DNA of 42,322 bases from Stomatobaculum longum (GTDB lineage: Bacteria; Bacillota; Clostridia; Lachnospirales; Lachnospiraceae). Under the pieces are notes generated by a model. The model was not told the origin of the DNA. It searched no databases and saw nothing but the letters and a program-made list of their open reading frames with translations. The stretch covers positions 1 through 42,322 of the forward strand of contig CAJPKN010000004.1 in the NCBI GenBank assembly GCA_905370385.1, written 5' to 3'. Every line of letters starts with the position of its first letter. The stretch's first letter is position 1. Of the stretch, positions 9,570-17,154 are shown in pieces. The translations under genes were made by a program, and so were the position numbers.

Positions 9570-10766
9570 CCCCTGCTCCCGATAATATCCGGCAACATTC
9601 CGGAATCCTTGGAGCGCATTTTGGACCGTCGTCTCCGCGACACAGTACGCGAGGCGCACATAGCCCGGGCACGCAAAGCTCGTGCAGGGCACGGTCAGAA
9701 TGCGCTCCTCTTTTAATTTTGCCGCAAACGCCGCATCGTCTCCGTTCGGCGCCTTTAAGAGCAGATAAAATGCCCCCTCGGGCTTTACCAAGTGATAGCC
9801 CATGGCTGGAAGCTCCTTGAGCAATAAGGCACGGTTCCGCGCGTAGACCGAAAAATCCGAGTGGAATAAGTGCGCGCGCTTCAGTACGCGCTGCATGTAA
9901 GAAGGCGCGTTCACAAAGCCGGAAATGCGGTTCGCGATGACCGCCGCCCGGTAGATATCGCGGGACTCCGGTATGCTGTCCGGCAGAAGCAGCCAGCCGA
10001 TGCGCTCGCCCGGCAGCGAAAGGGTCTTGGAATACGAGTAGACCACCGCCGCATGGGGCATAATCTTAGGCACCCACGGGACTTTGGCCCCGTCATAGAC
10101 GAGTTCGCGATAGGGTTCGTCCGAGATTACGAGGATGCAGTTTCCGAATTCCCTCTCCTTTTCCGCGAGCACTGCCTGTATCCCGCGGAGCAGCTCCTCG
10201 GAGTAAATGACACCGCTCGGGTTATTCGGCGAGTTCAGGATGAGGGCCCGCGTCTTTTCGCCGATTGCCGCGCGGAGCGCATCGAGATCCGGGAGAAACG
10301 TCTCGGGGTCGGTCGCAACCAACTTGAGCACAGCTCCGTAGTTCTCGACATAGTTCTTGTACTCCGAGAAATAGGGCTTAAAGCTCAGCACCTCATCTCC
10401 CGGGTTTAAGATTGTCTTTAAAAGGATGTTCAAAGCTGCCGCCGCACCCGTTGTCATGATGAATTGGTCGGCCCTATAGCGTTCTTCCGCCTGCCAAGAT
10501 ACGGTCAGAGCGAGCTCCTTCCGAACATCGGGGAAACCTGCGTTATTCATGTAGCCGTGCACCATAACACTCGGCTCCTCGTCTATCACCTCGCGCATTG
10601 CCTGCTCGACACGTGGCGGCGCAGGCACATTCGGGTTCCCTAGGCTGAAGTCATAGACCTTGTCGCTGCCGTACTCCGCGCGAAGACGCTCTCCCTCCTC
10701 AAACATCGCCCGAATCACGGAATTCTGTCCGAGCATAGCCTGCATCTGCCTTGAAATCATCCCCAT
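9561..10766 (-). CDS. PLP-dependent class I/II aminotransferase
   Basis: Fold-type I aminotransferase of 401 residues, cytosolic. Seen: substrate-pocket SLGNPNVPAP, NSPNNPSGVIYS, SDEPYRELVYDG and the PLP-lysine motif SYSKTLSLPGERIGW with Lys247. The sequence resembles the aspartate/alanine-type enzymes of Clostridia, but the amino-acid specificity is not readable. I start at ATG 10766, which follows GGAGG by 9 bases; the open frame runs further upstream, but that part lies inside the preceding gene. It overlaps that gene by 10 bases and is last in the cda operon. Its 3' end overlaps the converging lipoprotein gene by 9 bases and no terminator is visible between them. Confidence 0.9.
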   Translation of the reverse strand: MGMISRQMQAMLGQNSVIRAMFEEGERLRAEYGSDKVYDFSLGNPNVPAPPRVEQAMREVIDEEPSVMVHGYMNNAGFPDVRKELALTVSWQAEERYRADQFIMTTGAAAALNILLKTILNPGDEVLSFKPYFSEYKNYVENYGAVLKLVATDPETFLPDLDALRAAIGEKTRALILNSPNNPSGVIYSEELLRGIQAVLAEKEREFGNCILVISDEPYRELVYDGAKVPWVPKIMPHAAVVYSYSKTLSLPGERIGWLLLPDSIPESRDIYRAAVIANRISGFVNAPSYMQRVLKRAHLFHSDFSVYARNRALLLKELPAMGYHLVKPEGAFYLLLKAPNGDDAAFAAKLKEERILTVPCTSFACPGYVRLAYCVAETTVQNALQGFRNVAGYYREQGLL

Positions 10767-12040
10767 TGTCTTTTTCCTCCGATGAACCAAGCGATCAGTC
10801 CGGTCTCCAGGAAATACACCCAGGTCGCAGGATTTGAAAACCAGGTCGTGAAAAACGATAACATGATATAAATCGAAAACTGCGCATAGAACATACAGAA
10901 GACCGGACTGTGCTGTTCTCTGAGTTTCTTTTCTAAGCGCGCCGCGACAAATCCCAAGAGAGCGCAAAACGCAACCACCCCGAGTATGCCGAAGTCGTAC
11001 CAGGCGTCATAAATCAGGGTGACGGTCGTGAGCTCGGTCTTGGTCACATAGAGCGGGAAGGCCGTTAGCTCCGGGCGAAGAAATTTGAGTCCGCTGAGCG
11101 CAATCAACGGAAACAGCATTTTAAGACCGAAGCTGTGTTGCGGGAGCTCGCGAATCAGACAGTTTACATTGTCATAGTTATTCGCAATGTAAATGTAGGG
11201 CTGACTCACAAAGATCGGAAAATGACGCTTCATCTCAAAGATGCCGTTTAAATAGGAGACACTGTGTCCCCGCGCCATGCTGAGGATGCCGTAGGCAGCG
11301 AGCAAAAGAGCGAAGCCGAGTACAGCGAGCGGGCCGGGGATGGGGTCCCGCCGGAGCGTGAGCCAGGTAAAGGCCGCCATCAGAACCGCGAGCAGGAGCT
11401 GAAAGCGGGACACACAGAGCACGGGAATCAAAAGAGAGAGAATCACCGCGCCTGCCACCGCGACCGTTTCCGCGCGCCCCCTGTGTCGCACCGCGGTCCG
11501 GTAAATCAAGGCGAGAGAAGGCACCAGCACACAGGAGACCGTGAGATAGTGAAGACCGCTCACATGAAAATAGGAGTAGGCGTGCGGCATATGGCGCACC
11601 AAAAAGGGTACAAAGCCCAAGATACGCGCCTCGATTAAAAAGGCCGCAAACGAAGCTAGGCTTAGGCCGATTACGGCAAAGAAGAGGCGCTCTTCACGTA
11701 TCCCCGCGAGTCTGCCCTCCCGCTGTCTCCCGCCCCGAAGGCCGGTCCCGCTCGCAAAGCGAAAAGCGAGGCGAAAGGCCGAATAGGCGAGAAAGAAGGC
11801 CGCGAAGGTCTGCCACGCCCAAGGCCCCTGCAAGTACGAGAGTTTTAAGCAGGATATTCCCTCTCCGCCCACAAAAGAAAGGGAAAAGAGGGCCAAGAGG
11901 TTCACTCTGCCGCCGTTTCTCCGCTTTTCCCGCCAAAAGAGAACAAGCGCTGCAAATAGCAGCGCTGTTCCGGAGAGCAAATAATATTGTGTTCTCGCAA
12001 AGAGCACCGCTGCCGAATAGCAGAGGAAGTATACGATCAC
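10757..12040 (-). CDS. Polytopic membrane protein, oligosaccharide repeat-unit polymerase-like
   Basis: Protein of 427 residues with about ten to twelve hydrophobic segments over its whole length. The overall layout and a long loop before LIYDAWYDFGILGVVAFCAL resemble Wzy/O-antigen polymerase-type proteins, which join oligosaccharide repeats on the outer face of the membrane. This is a pattern-based call, not proof. The start is a GTG at 12040, within a GTGA overlap with the cdaR stop, and GGAGGAGA lies just upstream. No glycosyltransferase, flippase or other capsule gene is nearby, which is unusual for a true Wzy. It may act in a cell-wall glycopolymer pathway linked to the c-di-AMP operon, or simply be co-transcribed. 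Confidence 0.7.
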   Translation of the reverse strand: MIVYFLCYSAAVLFARTQYYLLSGTALLFAALVLFWREKRRNGGRVNLLALFSLSFVGGEGISCLKLSYLQGPWAWQTFAAFFLAYSAFRLAFRFASGTGLRGGRQREGRLAGIREERLFFAVIGLSLASFAAFLIEARILGFVPFLVRHMPHAYSYFHVSGLHYLTVSCVLVPSLALIYRTAVRHRGRAETVAVAGAVILSLLIPVLCVSRFQLLLAVLMAAFTWLTLRRDPIPGPLAVLGFALLLAAYGILSMARGHSVSYLNGIFEMKRHFPIFVSQPYIYIANNYDNVNCLIRELPQHSFGLKMLFPLIALSGLKFLRPELTAFPLYVTKTELTTVTLIYDAWYDFGILGVVAFCALLGFVAARLEKKLREQHSPVFCMFYAQFSIYIMLSFFTTWFSNPATWVYFLETGLIAWFIGGKRQWG

Positions 12041-13446
12041 GGCGTCTCCTCCGTGCTTCCGCTGCTGCTCTCGCCTGTGCTGTGTTCCGCCGCGCTTGTC
12101 GCGGAGGCGCTGCTGCCGCTCTCCGCACTTCGACTCTCCGCACCGCTCTCGCTCCCCGAGCTGCTCTCGCTCTCACTGCTGCTCTCCGTGCTCTGGCGGG
12201 ACTCTGTCTCACCTGAGCTCACGGTAATCGTAACTTCCGGAACGGAGGTTGCCGTGACCCCCTTCGGGAGTGTCACATGCAGCGGAATGAGATGCACGCC
12301 TTCGCCGAGAGAAGCGACTTCGACATAAGCGCCGAGAGAAGCCGTGTTCATATTTAAGAGATCGGTTGCGAGGCCCTGAACCGAGACCGAAACCGTCTCG
12401 GGGGTCATGGAATAGCGGTACTGGGACTTCGCGCCGCGAAGAGAAATGCCGCTGTTCAGCCCCAGTGTGAAGTTACGGTCCGTGGTCGGTGTAATTTTGA
12501 CCGTCACGGTAACGGCGGTGTTGCCGGTGGCCGTGATGCCGCTCGGCAAATAGTTCGCCACATCGATTTGGAAAACCTTGTCCTCTCGCGCACCTTCGAT
12601 ATTGAGGGCGGAGGCCGGGATGCTGAGTTCGGTGGTCTTATTCAAGAGAGTCGTGTCCGCCGAAGTCACCGGAATCGCGCGAACCGCACTCTCGATGCCG
12701 GTCATATTGAAGCCTGCCGCCGGCTCGCCCGAGGTCTGGAAACTCAGTGTCAGGCTCTTGCCGCGCAACATCGAGACTTCGTACTCCACCTCCTTCGGAT
12801 CCACGGTGAGACGCTCGTCGCTCAGCGAAATCTCATTGCCGTTTGCATCGTAGTAGATGACGGGTGCCGTGCCGGAGAAACTCTCCGTCGCGTCCGAAAC
12901 CGGAATGCGAACGCCGACCGAAGAAATACGTCCCACCTCGGACTCCGGTCCGCTGACGCGCACCGAACGCGAACTGAGCGTGACGGCGCCCACCTCATAA
13001 CCGCTCGCCGGCTCCCCTTCTTCATGGGTGTCGAGCGAGAATACCTTGTTCTGCACATTCTCCGTGTCCACGCGAATCACACCCGGGCGCGCCGTCGGCA
13101 TACCGCCGATCAGATCGCGATTGCCGACCACTTCGACCATAACCGGGACAGCGCCCGTGATGTCGTAGAGATTCTCGAGGTCCACGGTTGCGCGGAAATC
13201 TTCCGCCTGAATTTTATAGGCATCTCTGGTTCTCACCTGATAGCTCACCGTGACGCTGTCGGAATTGGGCAGCGTGTAGGTTTTTCCGGCGCGTGTCAAA
13301 ACACTCTCGTTCAGAACCGTGAGCGGCACCGTCTTGGTCCGAACCACCTCCGGATTCGAGATGTTCACGAGCAGAATCCAGATGACAAAACCCACCAGGA
13401 GAGAAATCAGCTTAAAGCGCCAATTACTGAGTATTATCTTTTTCAT
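12037..13446 (-). CDS. cdaR: CdaR-like YbbR-repeat protein, regulator of c-di-AMP synthase
   Basis: Membrane-anchored extracytoplasmic protein of 469 residues. A single transmembrane segment (about 10-29) follows a short basic N-terminus with WRFKLISLLVGFVIWI, typical of CdaR. It is followed by several YbbR-type beta repeats, each with a V-x-V strand and a proline-rich turn (for example VRTKTVPLTVLNESVL and RNFTLGLNSGISLRG). In known systems CdaR binds CdaA and modulates its activity from outside. The last 60 residues are a low-complexity Ser/Glu/Gly/Ala tail ending GSTEETP. It overlaps cdaA by 23 bases and the next gene by 4. The assignment rests on the YbbR pattern plus adjacency to cdaA. 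Confidence 0.92.
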   Translation of the reverse strand: MKKIILSNWRFKLISLLVGFVIWILLVNISNPEVVRTKTVPLTVLNESVLTRAGKTYTLPNSDSVTVSYQVRTRDAYKIQAEDFRATVDLENLYDITGAVPVMVEVVGNRDLIGGMPTARPGVIRVDTENVQNKVFSLDTHEEGEPASGYEVGAVTLSSRSVRVSGPESEVGRISSVGVRIPVSDATESFSGTAPVIYYDANGNEISLSDERLTVDPKEVEYEVSMLRGKSLTLSFQTSGEPAAGFNMTGIESAVRAIPVTSADTTLLNKTTELSIPASALNIEGAREDKVFQIDVANYLPSGITATGNTAVTVTVKITPTTDRNFTLGLNSGISLRGAKSQYRYSMTPETVSVSVQGLATDLLNMNTASLGAYVEVASLGEGVHLIPLHVTLPKGVTATSVPEVTITVSSGETESRQSTESSSESESSSGSESGAESRSAESGSSASATSAAEHSTGESSSGSTEETP

Positions 13447-14314
13447 GCTTCTCTTTTCCCTTCAGGAAGTTCCATCCGTTAAAGGCAAAGTGCTTGCTTT
13501 CCGTCCCATACACAATCAGCGATAAGAGGAGCTCTCGCAGGTCCTCGGGCGTTGCCATGACCTCGAGTCTCCCTGCCCGCGCAACACTGACGCGTCCGGT
13601 CTCCTCGGATACCACAATCGTCACGGCATCGGTCGCCTCGCTGACGCCGATGGCCGCGCGGTGCCGGGTTCCGAGATCCTTCGAAATTCGCATGCTGTCG
13701 GAAAGCGGCAGATAACAGGTCGCCGAGACAATGGTGTTGCCGCGTATCACAACCGCGCCGTCGTGAAGGGGCGTGTTGTGCTCAAAAATGTTGATGAGCA
13801 ACTGATTTGAGACAATCCCGTCGATGTCGATGCCGGTGCGCACAATGTCGTTCAGGGAAATCTTCTGTTCGATGACCATCAGCGCACCGGTCTTTACCTT
13901 GCCCATCTCAAACGAGGCGCGGACCAACTCATTGACCGTGTGCTCGGTGAACGAAGAGGCGGATCCGCTCTCTCCCATCAGTCCGTTTAAGAAAGAGAGA
14001 ATATTCCGGTTTCCAAGCTGCTCGAGCGCGGAGCGGAGCTCCGGCTGGAAGATGATGATCAGCGCCGTCACGGCTATGGTCGTAATCTGACCGAGCAACC
14101 AGAGTATGGTGTCCAGATGAAAGAGGGTACAAAAGCCGACAAAGGCGACAATCAGCAAGAGTCCGCGGAGCAGTATCCACGCCTTTGTGTCCATGACCCA
14201 GGTCAAAAACGCATAGGTCATCCAGGATATAATGCAAATCTCAATGATGCCCGTGAGCGAGAGCCGCGGCAAAAACTCCATTCCCGCGCTCAAATTCTGA
14301 AAGAACAGCTGCAT
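13424..14314 (-). CDS. cdaA: Diadenylate cyclase CdaA
   Basis: Makes the signalling nucleotide c-di-AMP from two ATP at the cytoplasmic membrane. The protein has 296 residues: three transmembrane segments in the first 90, then a DAC domain with the two diagnostic motifs, DGA at 185-187 (TPLHDGAVVI) and GTRHRAA at 215-221. Length and layout match Firmicutes CdaA. In many Firmicutes the order is cdaA-cdaR-glmM; here glmM is absent and two membrane-protein genes precede cdaA. The start at 14314 lies 3 bases after the upstream stop codon. c-di-AMP usually controls potassium/osmolyte transport and wall stress, but no such target gene is in the window. Confidence 0.97.
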   Translation of the reverse strand: MQLFFQNLSAGMEFLPRLSLTGIIEICIISWMTYAFLTWVMDTKAWILLRGLLLIVAFVGFCTLFHLDTILWLLGQITTIAVTALIIIFQPELRSALEQLGNRNILSFLNGLMGESGSASSFTEHTVNELVRASFEMGKVKTGALMVIEQKISLNDIVRTGIDIDGIVSNQLLINIFEHNTPLHDGAVVIRGNTIVSATCYLPLSDSMRISKDLGTRHRAAIGVSEATDAVTIVVSEETGRVSVARAGRLEVMATPEDLRELLLSLIVYGTESKHFAFNGWNFLKGKEKHEKDNTQ

Positions 14315-14317
14315 GGC

Positions 14318-15286
14318 CTACCTCTTCGTCTCGCCTTCGTCCGCGCTTCGTCTCGAGCGCTTCGGCGTGTTGATTGTCTGCGTTTTGGGCTCCGGCGCCG
14401 CGACCGTGATCTTCGGCACCGCCTTTACATAATAGTAGTAGTCATCGTCCTCGAACTGGGAGTACTCCGTTCGCGTATAGTCGACGCTGAATACCAGAAA
14501 GCGGTAAAGTTCGGCGAGCAGACCCGCGAGCACGAGCCCTAAGAGCAGAGGCACGATATTGACACCGACACCGTACCAGAAATTCCCGAGAAAAAACACA
14601 AAGAGCATGGTGAGTATGCCCGCAAGTATACCTGCGTCCCAGGCATAATCCATAGACAGTCTCCGCACACACCAGACCACCAGCAGCGAAATCGAGAATG
14701 CCAGCAGATAGAGAATCAGCGTCTTATCGAGCAGAACGCCGTTCAGCATCTGCAGGTACTTCTGCGCGACATCCACGGACTCCCCGTTTGTAAGCGGCGC
14801 CGCGTTGTTGTGTACATAGTTGATGATGTAGTAGAGGACAATGCCGCCGGAGAGCGGAATCACCGAGAACACCGAACCGCCGAGTCCCACCAGGATGGGC
14901 AGGAGATACGGAAGCTTCAACTCAAAGAGCATCGGCGTCAGAATGAGAATGACGCTGTCCCGCGGGGAAAAGCCGTAGTAGAGCAGCGCGAGTACCAGGA
15001 GAAAGGCGAGCGTGATCAGCGCAAATTCCGCCGAGACCGCAAAAATATGGAGAAGCACCGCGATGCCGAGCACCACGCAGATACCGCCCCAGGGCAAAAA
15101 GGCCGAGAGCAGCGAAATGAGCAGCACAGCGACCGGCGCACGGAGGCGCCGCTCGTAGCCCATGCCGTTGTTCAGCAGCACAAGCGCAAGCAGCGCCGTC
15201 GAAAAATGCAGGACGGGAACAATGATATTCCCAAAGCGCGCATAACATGCACGCAGTTTCTCGCGAAACACAAACAAATTAAGCAT
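14318..15286 (-). CDS. Uncharacterised polytopic membrane protein before cdaA
   Basis: Protein of 322 residues with about nine hydrophobic segments (starting about FGNIIVPVLHFSTALLAL) and a cytosolic tail. The tail carries an acidic and tyrosine-rich stretch, QFEDDDYYYYVKAVPKI, followed by a basic Arg/Lys-rich end. I do not recognise a named family. I start at ATG 15286, which follows AAGGAGGAG; the frame is open 16 codons further upstream, but that part lies inside the preceding gene. It overlaps the upstream gene by 8 bases and ends 3 bases before cdaA, so it is translationally coupled on both sides. The position suggests a role connected with CdaA or the envelope (inference). Confidence 0.85.
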   Translation of the reverse strand: MLNLFVFREKLRACYARFGNIIVPVLHFSTALLALVLLNNGMGYERRLRAPVAVLLISLLSAFLPWGGICVVLGIAVLLHIFAVSAEFALITLAFLLVLALLYYGFSPRDSVILILTPMLFELKLPYLLPILVGLGGSVFSVIPLSGGIVLYYIINYVHNNAAPLTNGESVDVAQKYLQMLNGVLLDKTLILYLLAFSISLLVVWCVRRLSMDYAWDAGILAGILTMLFVFFLGNFWYGVGVNIVPLLLGLVLAGLLAELYRFLVFSVDYTRTEYSQFEDDDYYYYVKAVPKITVAAPEPKTQTINTPKRSRRSADEGETKR

Positions 15287-15710
15287 TCGCGCCCTCCTCC
15301 TTTGCGAGTTCCTTGATTCTCTCCTCGGTGTCATAGCGCTTTTTAAGGCGATTCAAGCAGCGCAGATGTTCCGTGCGCCTCGCCGCCGATTTGTCGTAGC
15401 GCCGCCGGAACACAATGTAAGTCAGGATTTCAAACAGCAAGAGACCGACCACATACGCCACGACGCAGCGCAGAACAAAGCGGAACACAATCAATACATT
15501 GACCGCATTTAAAATATGTTCTAAGTGATAGAGCGATACGATACCGAGTATCAGCGCATAGCTCAGAGTAAAACTCAAAAAAGACTGCAAAAGGTGCATG
15601 CCGATATAGTCCCCTCGAAAATATTCTTTCGCGGGACGCTCCCATTCGTCTGCACTCTTCTCGTATTTTGCGATTTCATGCATCAGACGTATCTTATCTT
15701 CACGCAGCAT
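15279..15710 (-). CDS. Small uncharacterised membrane protein, first gene of the cda operon
   Basis: Protein of 143 residues. A charged N-terminal 45 residues (KYEKSADEWERPAKEYF) is followed by two or three transmembrane segments (about 40-60, 70-85 and 85-105) and a basic, helical C-terminus of about 35 residues (RRRYDKSAARRTEHL). No known domain recognised. The ATG at 15710 follows GGAGG by 6 bases, and a good promoter lies just upstream. It overlaps the next membrane-protein gene by 8 bases. Being promoter-proximal in a c-di-AMP operon makes it a candidate partner of the second membrane protein or of CdaA. Confidence 0.85.
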   Translation of the reverse strand: MLREDKIRLMHEIAKYEKSADEWERPAKEYFRGDYIGMHLLQSFLSFTLSYALILGIVSLYHLEHILNAVNVLIVFRFVLRCVVAYVVGLLLFEILTYIVFRRRYDKSAARRTEHLRCLNRLKKRYDTEERIKELAKEEGANA

Positions 15711-15733
15711 AAAAACCTCCGTTCACGGCTTTC

Positions 15734-15763
15734 AGTATAGCACATCGGAACTCTCATTGTCAC
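15734..15763 (-). promoter_or_regulatory. Promoter of the cdaA operon
   Basis: On the minus strand GTGACA (15758-15763), 18-base spacer, TATACT (15734-15739), with TG one base upstream of the -10 (extended -10). Its -35 shares five bases with the -35 of the divergent upp promoter. Confidence 0.75.
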
Positions 15764-15785
15764 CGCTTGTGTGCCGTGCTAAAAT
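15757..15785 (+). promoter_or_regulatory. Promoter of upp
   Basis: TTGTCA (15757-15762), 17-base spacer, TAAAAT (15780-15785), with TG one base upstream of the -10. Transcription would start near 15792 and give a 50-base leader without an obvious PyrR hairpin. Confidence 0.75.
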
Positions 15786-15841
15786 GACTGAAAGCATAAG
15801 CGTTAAGAAAGCATCAGACAACCATGACAGGAGGTCTATAC

Positions 15842-16471
15842 ATGGGAGAAGTATTTGTGAACCGCCACCCGCTGGTACAGCATAAGATTACCCGTCTCCG
15901 CGACAAGACGACCGGAACCAACGAATTCCGCAGCCTGGTCGAGGAGATCAGCATGCTGATGGGCTACGAGGCCCTTGCGGATTTGGAGACCGAGGATATT
16001 GAGGTCGAGACCCCGCTTGAACGCACGCCTTCGCCGGTCATTGCCGGCAGAAAGATGGCGGTCGTGCCGATACTCCGCGCAGGTCTCGGCATGGTTAACG
16101 GCATTCAGGCTCTGGTTCCTACCGCTAAGATAGGCCATATCGGTCTGTACCGCGATCCGAAGTCTCACGAGCCGGTTGAATACTACTGCAAACTCCCCAC
16201 GCCGATTGAAGAGCGCACCATTGTGGTCACAGACCCCATGCTCGCAACCGGCGGTTCCGCCTGCGATGCCATTCGTATGATCAAGCAGCACGGCGGCAAG
16301 AAAATCAAGTTCATGTGCATCATCGCAGCGCCGGAAGGCTTGGAGCGCCTTCAGAAAGCGCATCCCGACATCCAGATTTATGTGGGGCACTTAGACCGCC
16401 AGTTGAACGAGCATGCCTACATTCTCCCGGGTCTCGGCGACGCGGGCGACCGCATCTTCGGCACGAAGTAA
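15842..16471 (+). CDS. upp: Uracil phosphoribosyltransferase
   Basis: Salvages uracil with PRPP to UMP; cytosolic. The protein has 209 residues, the standard length. Seen: [15 protein letters not shown] (uracil/PRPP pocket), PRPP loop [18 protein letters not shown], and the C-terminal uracil-binding [18 protein letters not shown] start at ATG 15842, 8 bases after CAGGAGGT, rather than the ATG six codons upstream, which would overlap the ribosome site. It is a single-gene unit with its own promoter and a terminator hairpin beginning 19 bases after the stop. Confidence 0.97.
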   Translation: MGEVFVNRHPLVQHKITRLRDKTTGTNEFRSLVEEISMLMGYEALADLETEDIEVETPLERTPSPVIAGRKMAVVPILRAGLGMVNGIQALVPTAKIGHIGLYRDPKSHEPVEYYCKLPTPIEERTIVVTDPMLATGGSACDAIRMIKQHGGKKIKFMCIIAAPEGLERLQKAHPDIQIYVGHLDRQLNEHAYILPGLGDAGDRIFGTK

Positions 16472-16490
16472 ATCAGGTGCACCAAACGAA

Positions 16491-16554
16491 AAAAGGCAGG
16501 GCGAATTCGCTCTGCCTTTTGTATTTCCATCCTTTGATTCGCCCTGTCTTTTTT
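16491..16554. terminator. Bidirectional terminator between upp and the converging membrane-protein gene
   Basis: Main hairpin: AAAAGGCAG (16491-16499) pairs with CTGCCTTTT (16512-16520) around the palindrome GCGAATTCGC, giving a U-run in either direction. A second, mutually exclusive stem pairs CAGGGCGAAT (16497-16506) with ATTCGCCCTG (16537-16546), followed by TTTTTT at 16549-16554 for the plus strand. Confidence 0.85.
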
Positions 16555-16578
16555 ACCGACTCTCTTTGTCCCATCACT

Positions 16579-17124
16579 TTAGCTTTGCTTCGACGGCTTC
16601 GAGAAGCAAAAGAGATATACGCCGAAACCGAGTTTAATTGCCGCATCCGCATAAGCGGTGCAGACCAGCGGAAGTTCCGGAAAGGCATATCCGAGCGCAA
16701 TATTCACCGTAGAAACGAGACTCAGAACAAGCATCGATTTCCCGTGCACATAATAAAAAGGCAGGAAATGAAGCGCGGTGGCGAGTAAGGCGCCGAGCCA
16801 GATGCGTCTCCAGTTTTCGCTTGCGAAATACGGTCCGCCGAACAGGGACATCAGCACAAACAGCGAAATGACTGCGTAAAATCCCACCTTTCTTTGGAAC
16901 GGACTCGAGGGGCCGTCTGAGAAACGCTTCAGAAGACTTTTATTCGCATTGATAGAGAAAAATGCTGTGATATAGCCCAGGCTGAACACCGGCATATTGA
17001 TGATTTGTTTTCCGCCGATCAGCGCGGCCGCAAAAATCACCAGTGACACCGCAATCAGCCAGAGTCCGCAGGCTCTCTTATGATTGAATGCGAGTATCTC
17101 CCCCTTCGGTTGCAATAAAGACAT
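16579..17124 (-). CDS. Uncharacterised small polytopic membrane protein
   Basis: Protein of 181 residues with five or six hydrophobic segments (for example GLWLIAVSLVIFAAALIGG and FYAVISLFVLMSLFGG). No family recognised with confidence and no catalytic motif seen. The ATG at 17124 follows AAGGAGAG. It lies 30 bases after the metH stop with no hairpin between, so it probably belongs to the metF-metH transcript. That hints at, but does not show, a link to methionine or one-carbon metabolism. The shared terminator at 16491-16554 ends it. Confidence 0.75.
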   Translation of the reverse strand: MSLLQPKGEILAFNHKRACGLWLIAVSLVIFAAALIGGKQIINMPVFSLGYITAFFSINANKSLLKRFSDGPSSPFQRKVGFYAVISLFVLMSLFGGPYFASENWRRIWLGALLATALHFLPFYYVHGKSMLVLSLVSTVNIALGYAFPELPLVCTAYADAAIKLGFGVYLFCFSKPSKQS

Positions 17125-17154
17125 AGCTTCTCTCCTTGCTGTCTCGCTCTTTCT

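Noticed and set aside
12050-12220. Ser-rich repetitive stretch in cdaR as a possible DNA repeat or recombination site
   Set aside because: It is codon-level low complexity inside an intact frame; units are irregular and not direct repeats.
14318-15710. Reading the two membrane proteins as an ABC transporter permease pair
   Set aside because: No ATP-binding subunit or permease motif is present in or near the operon.
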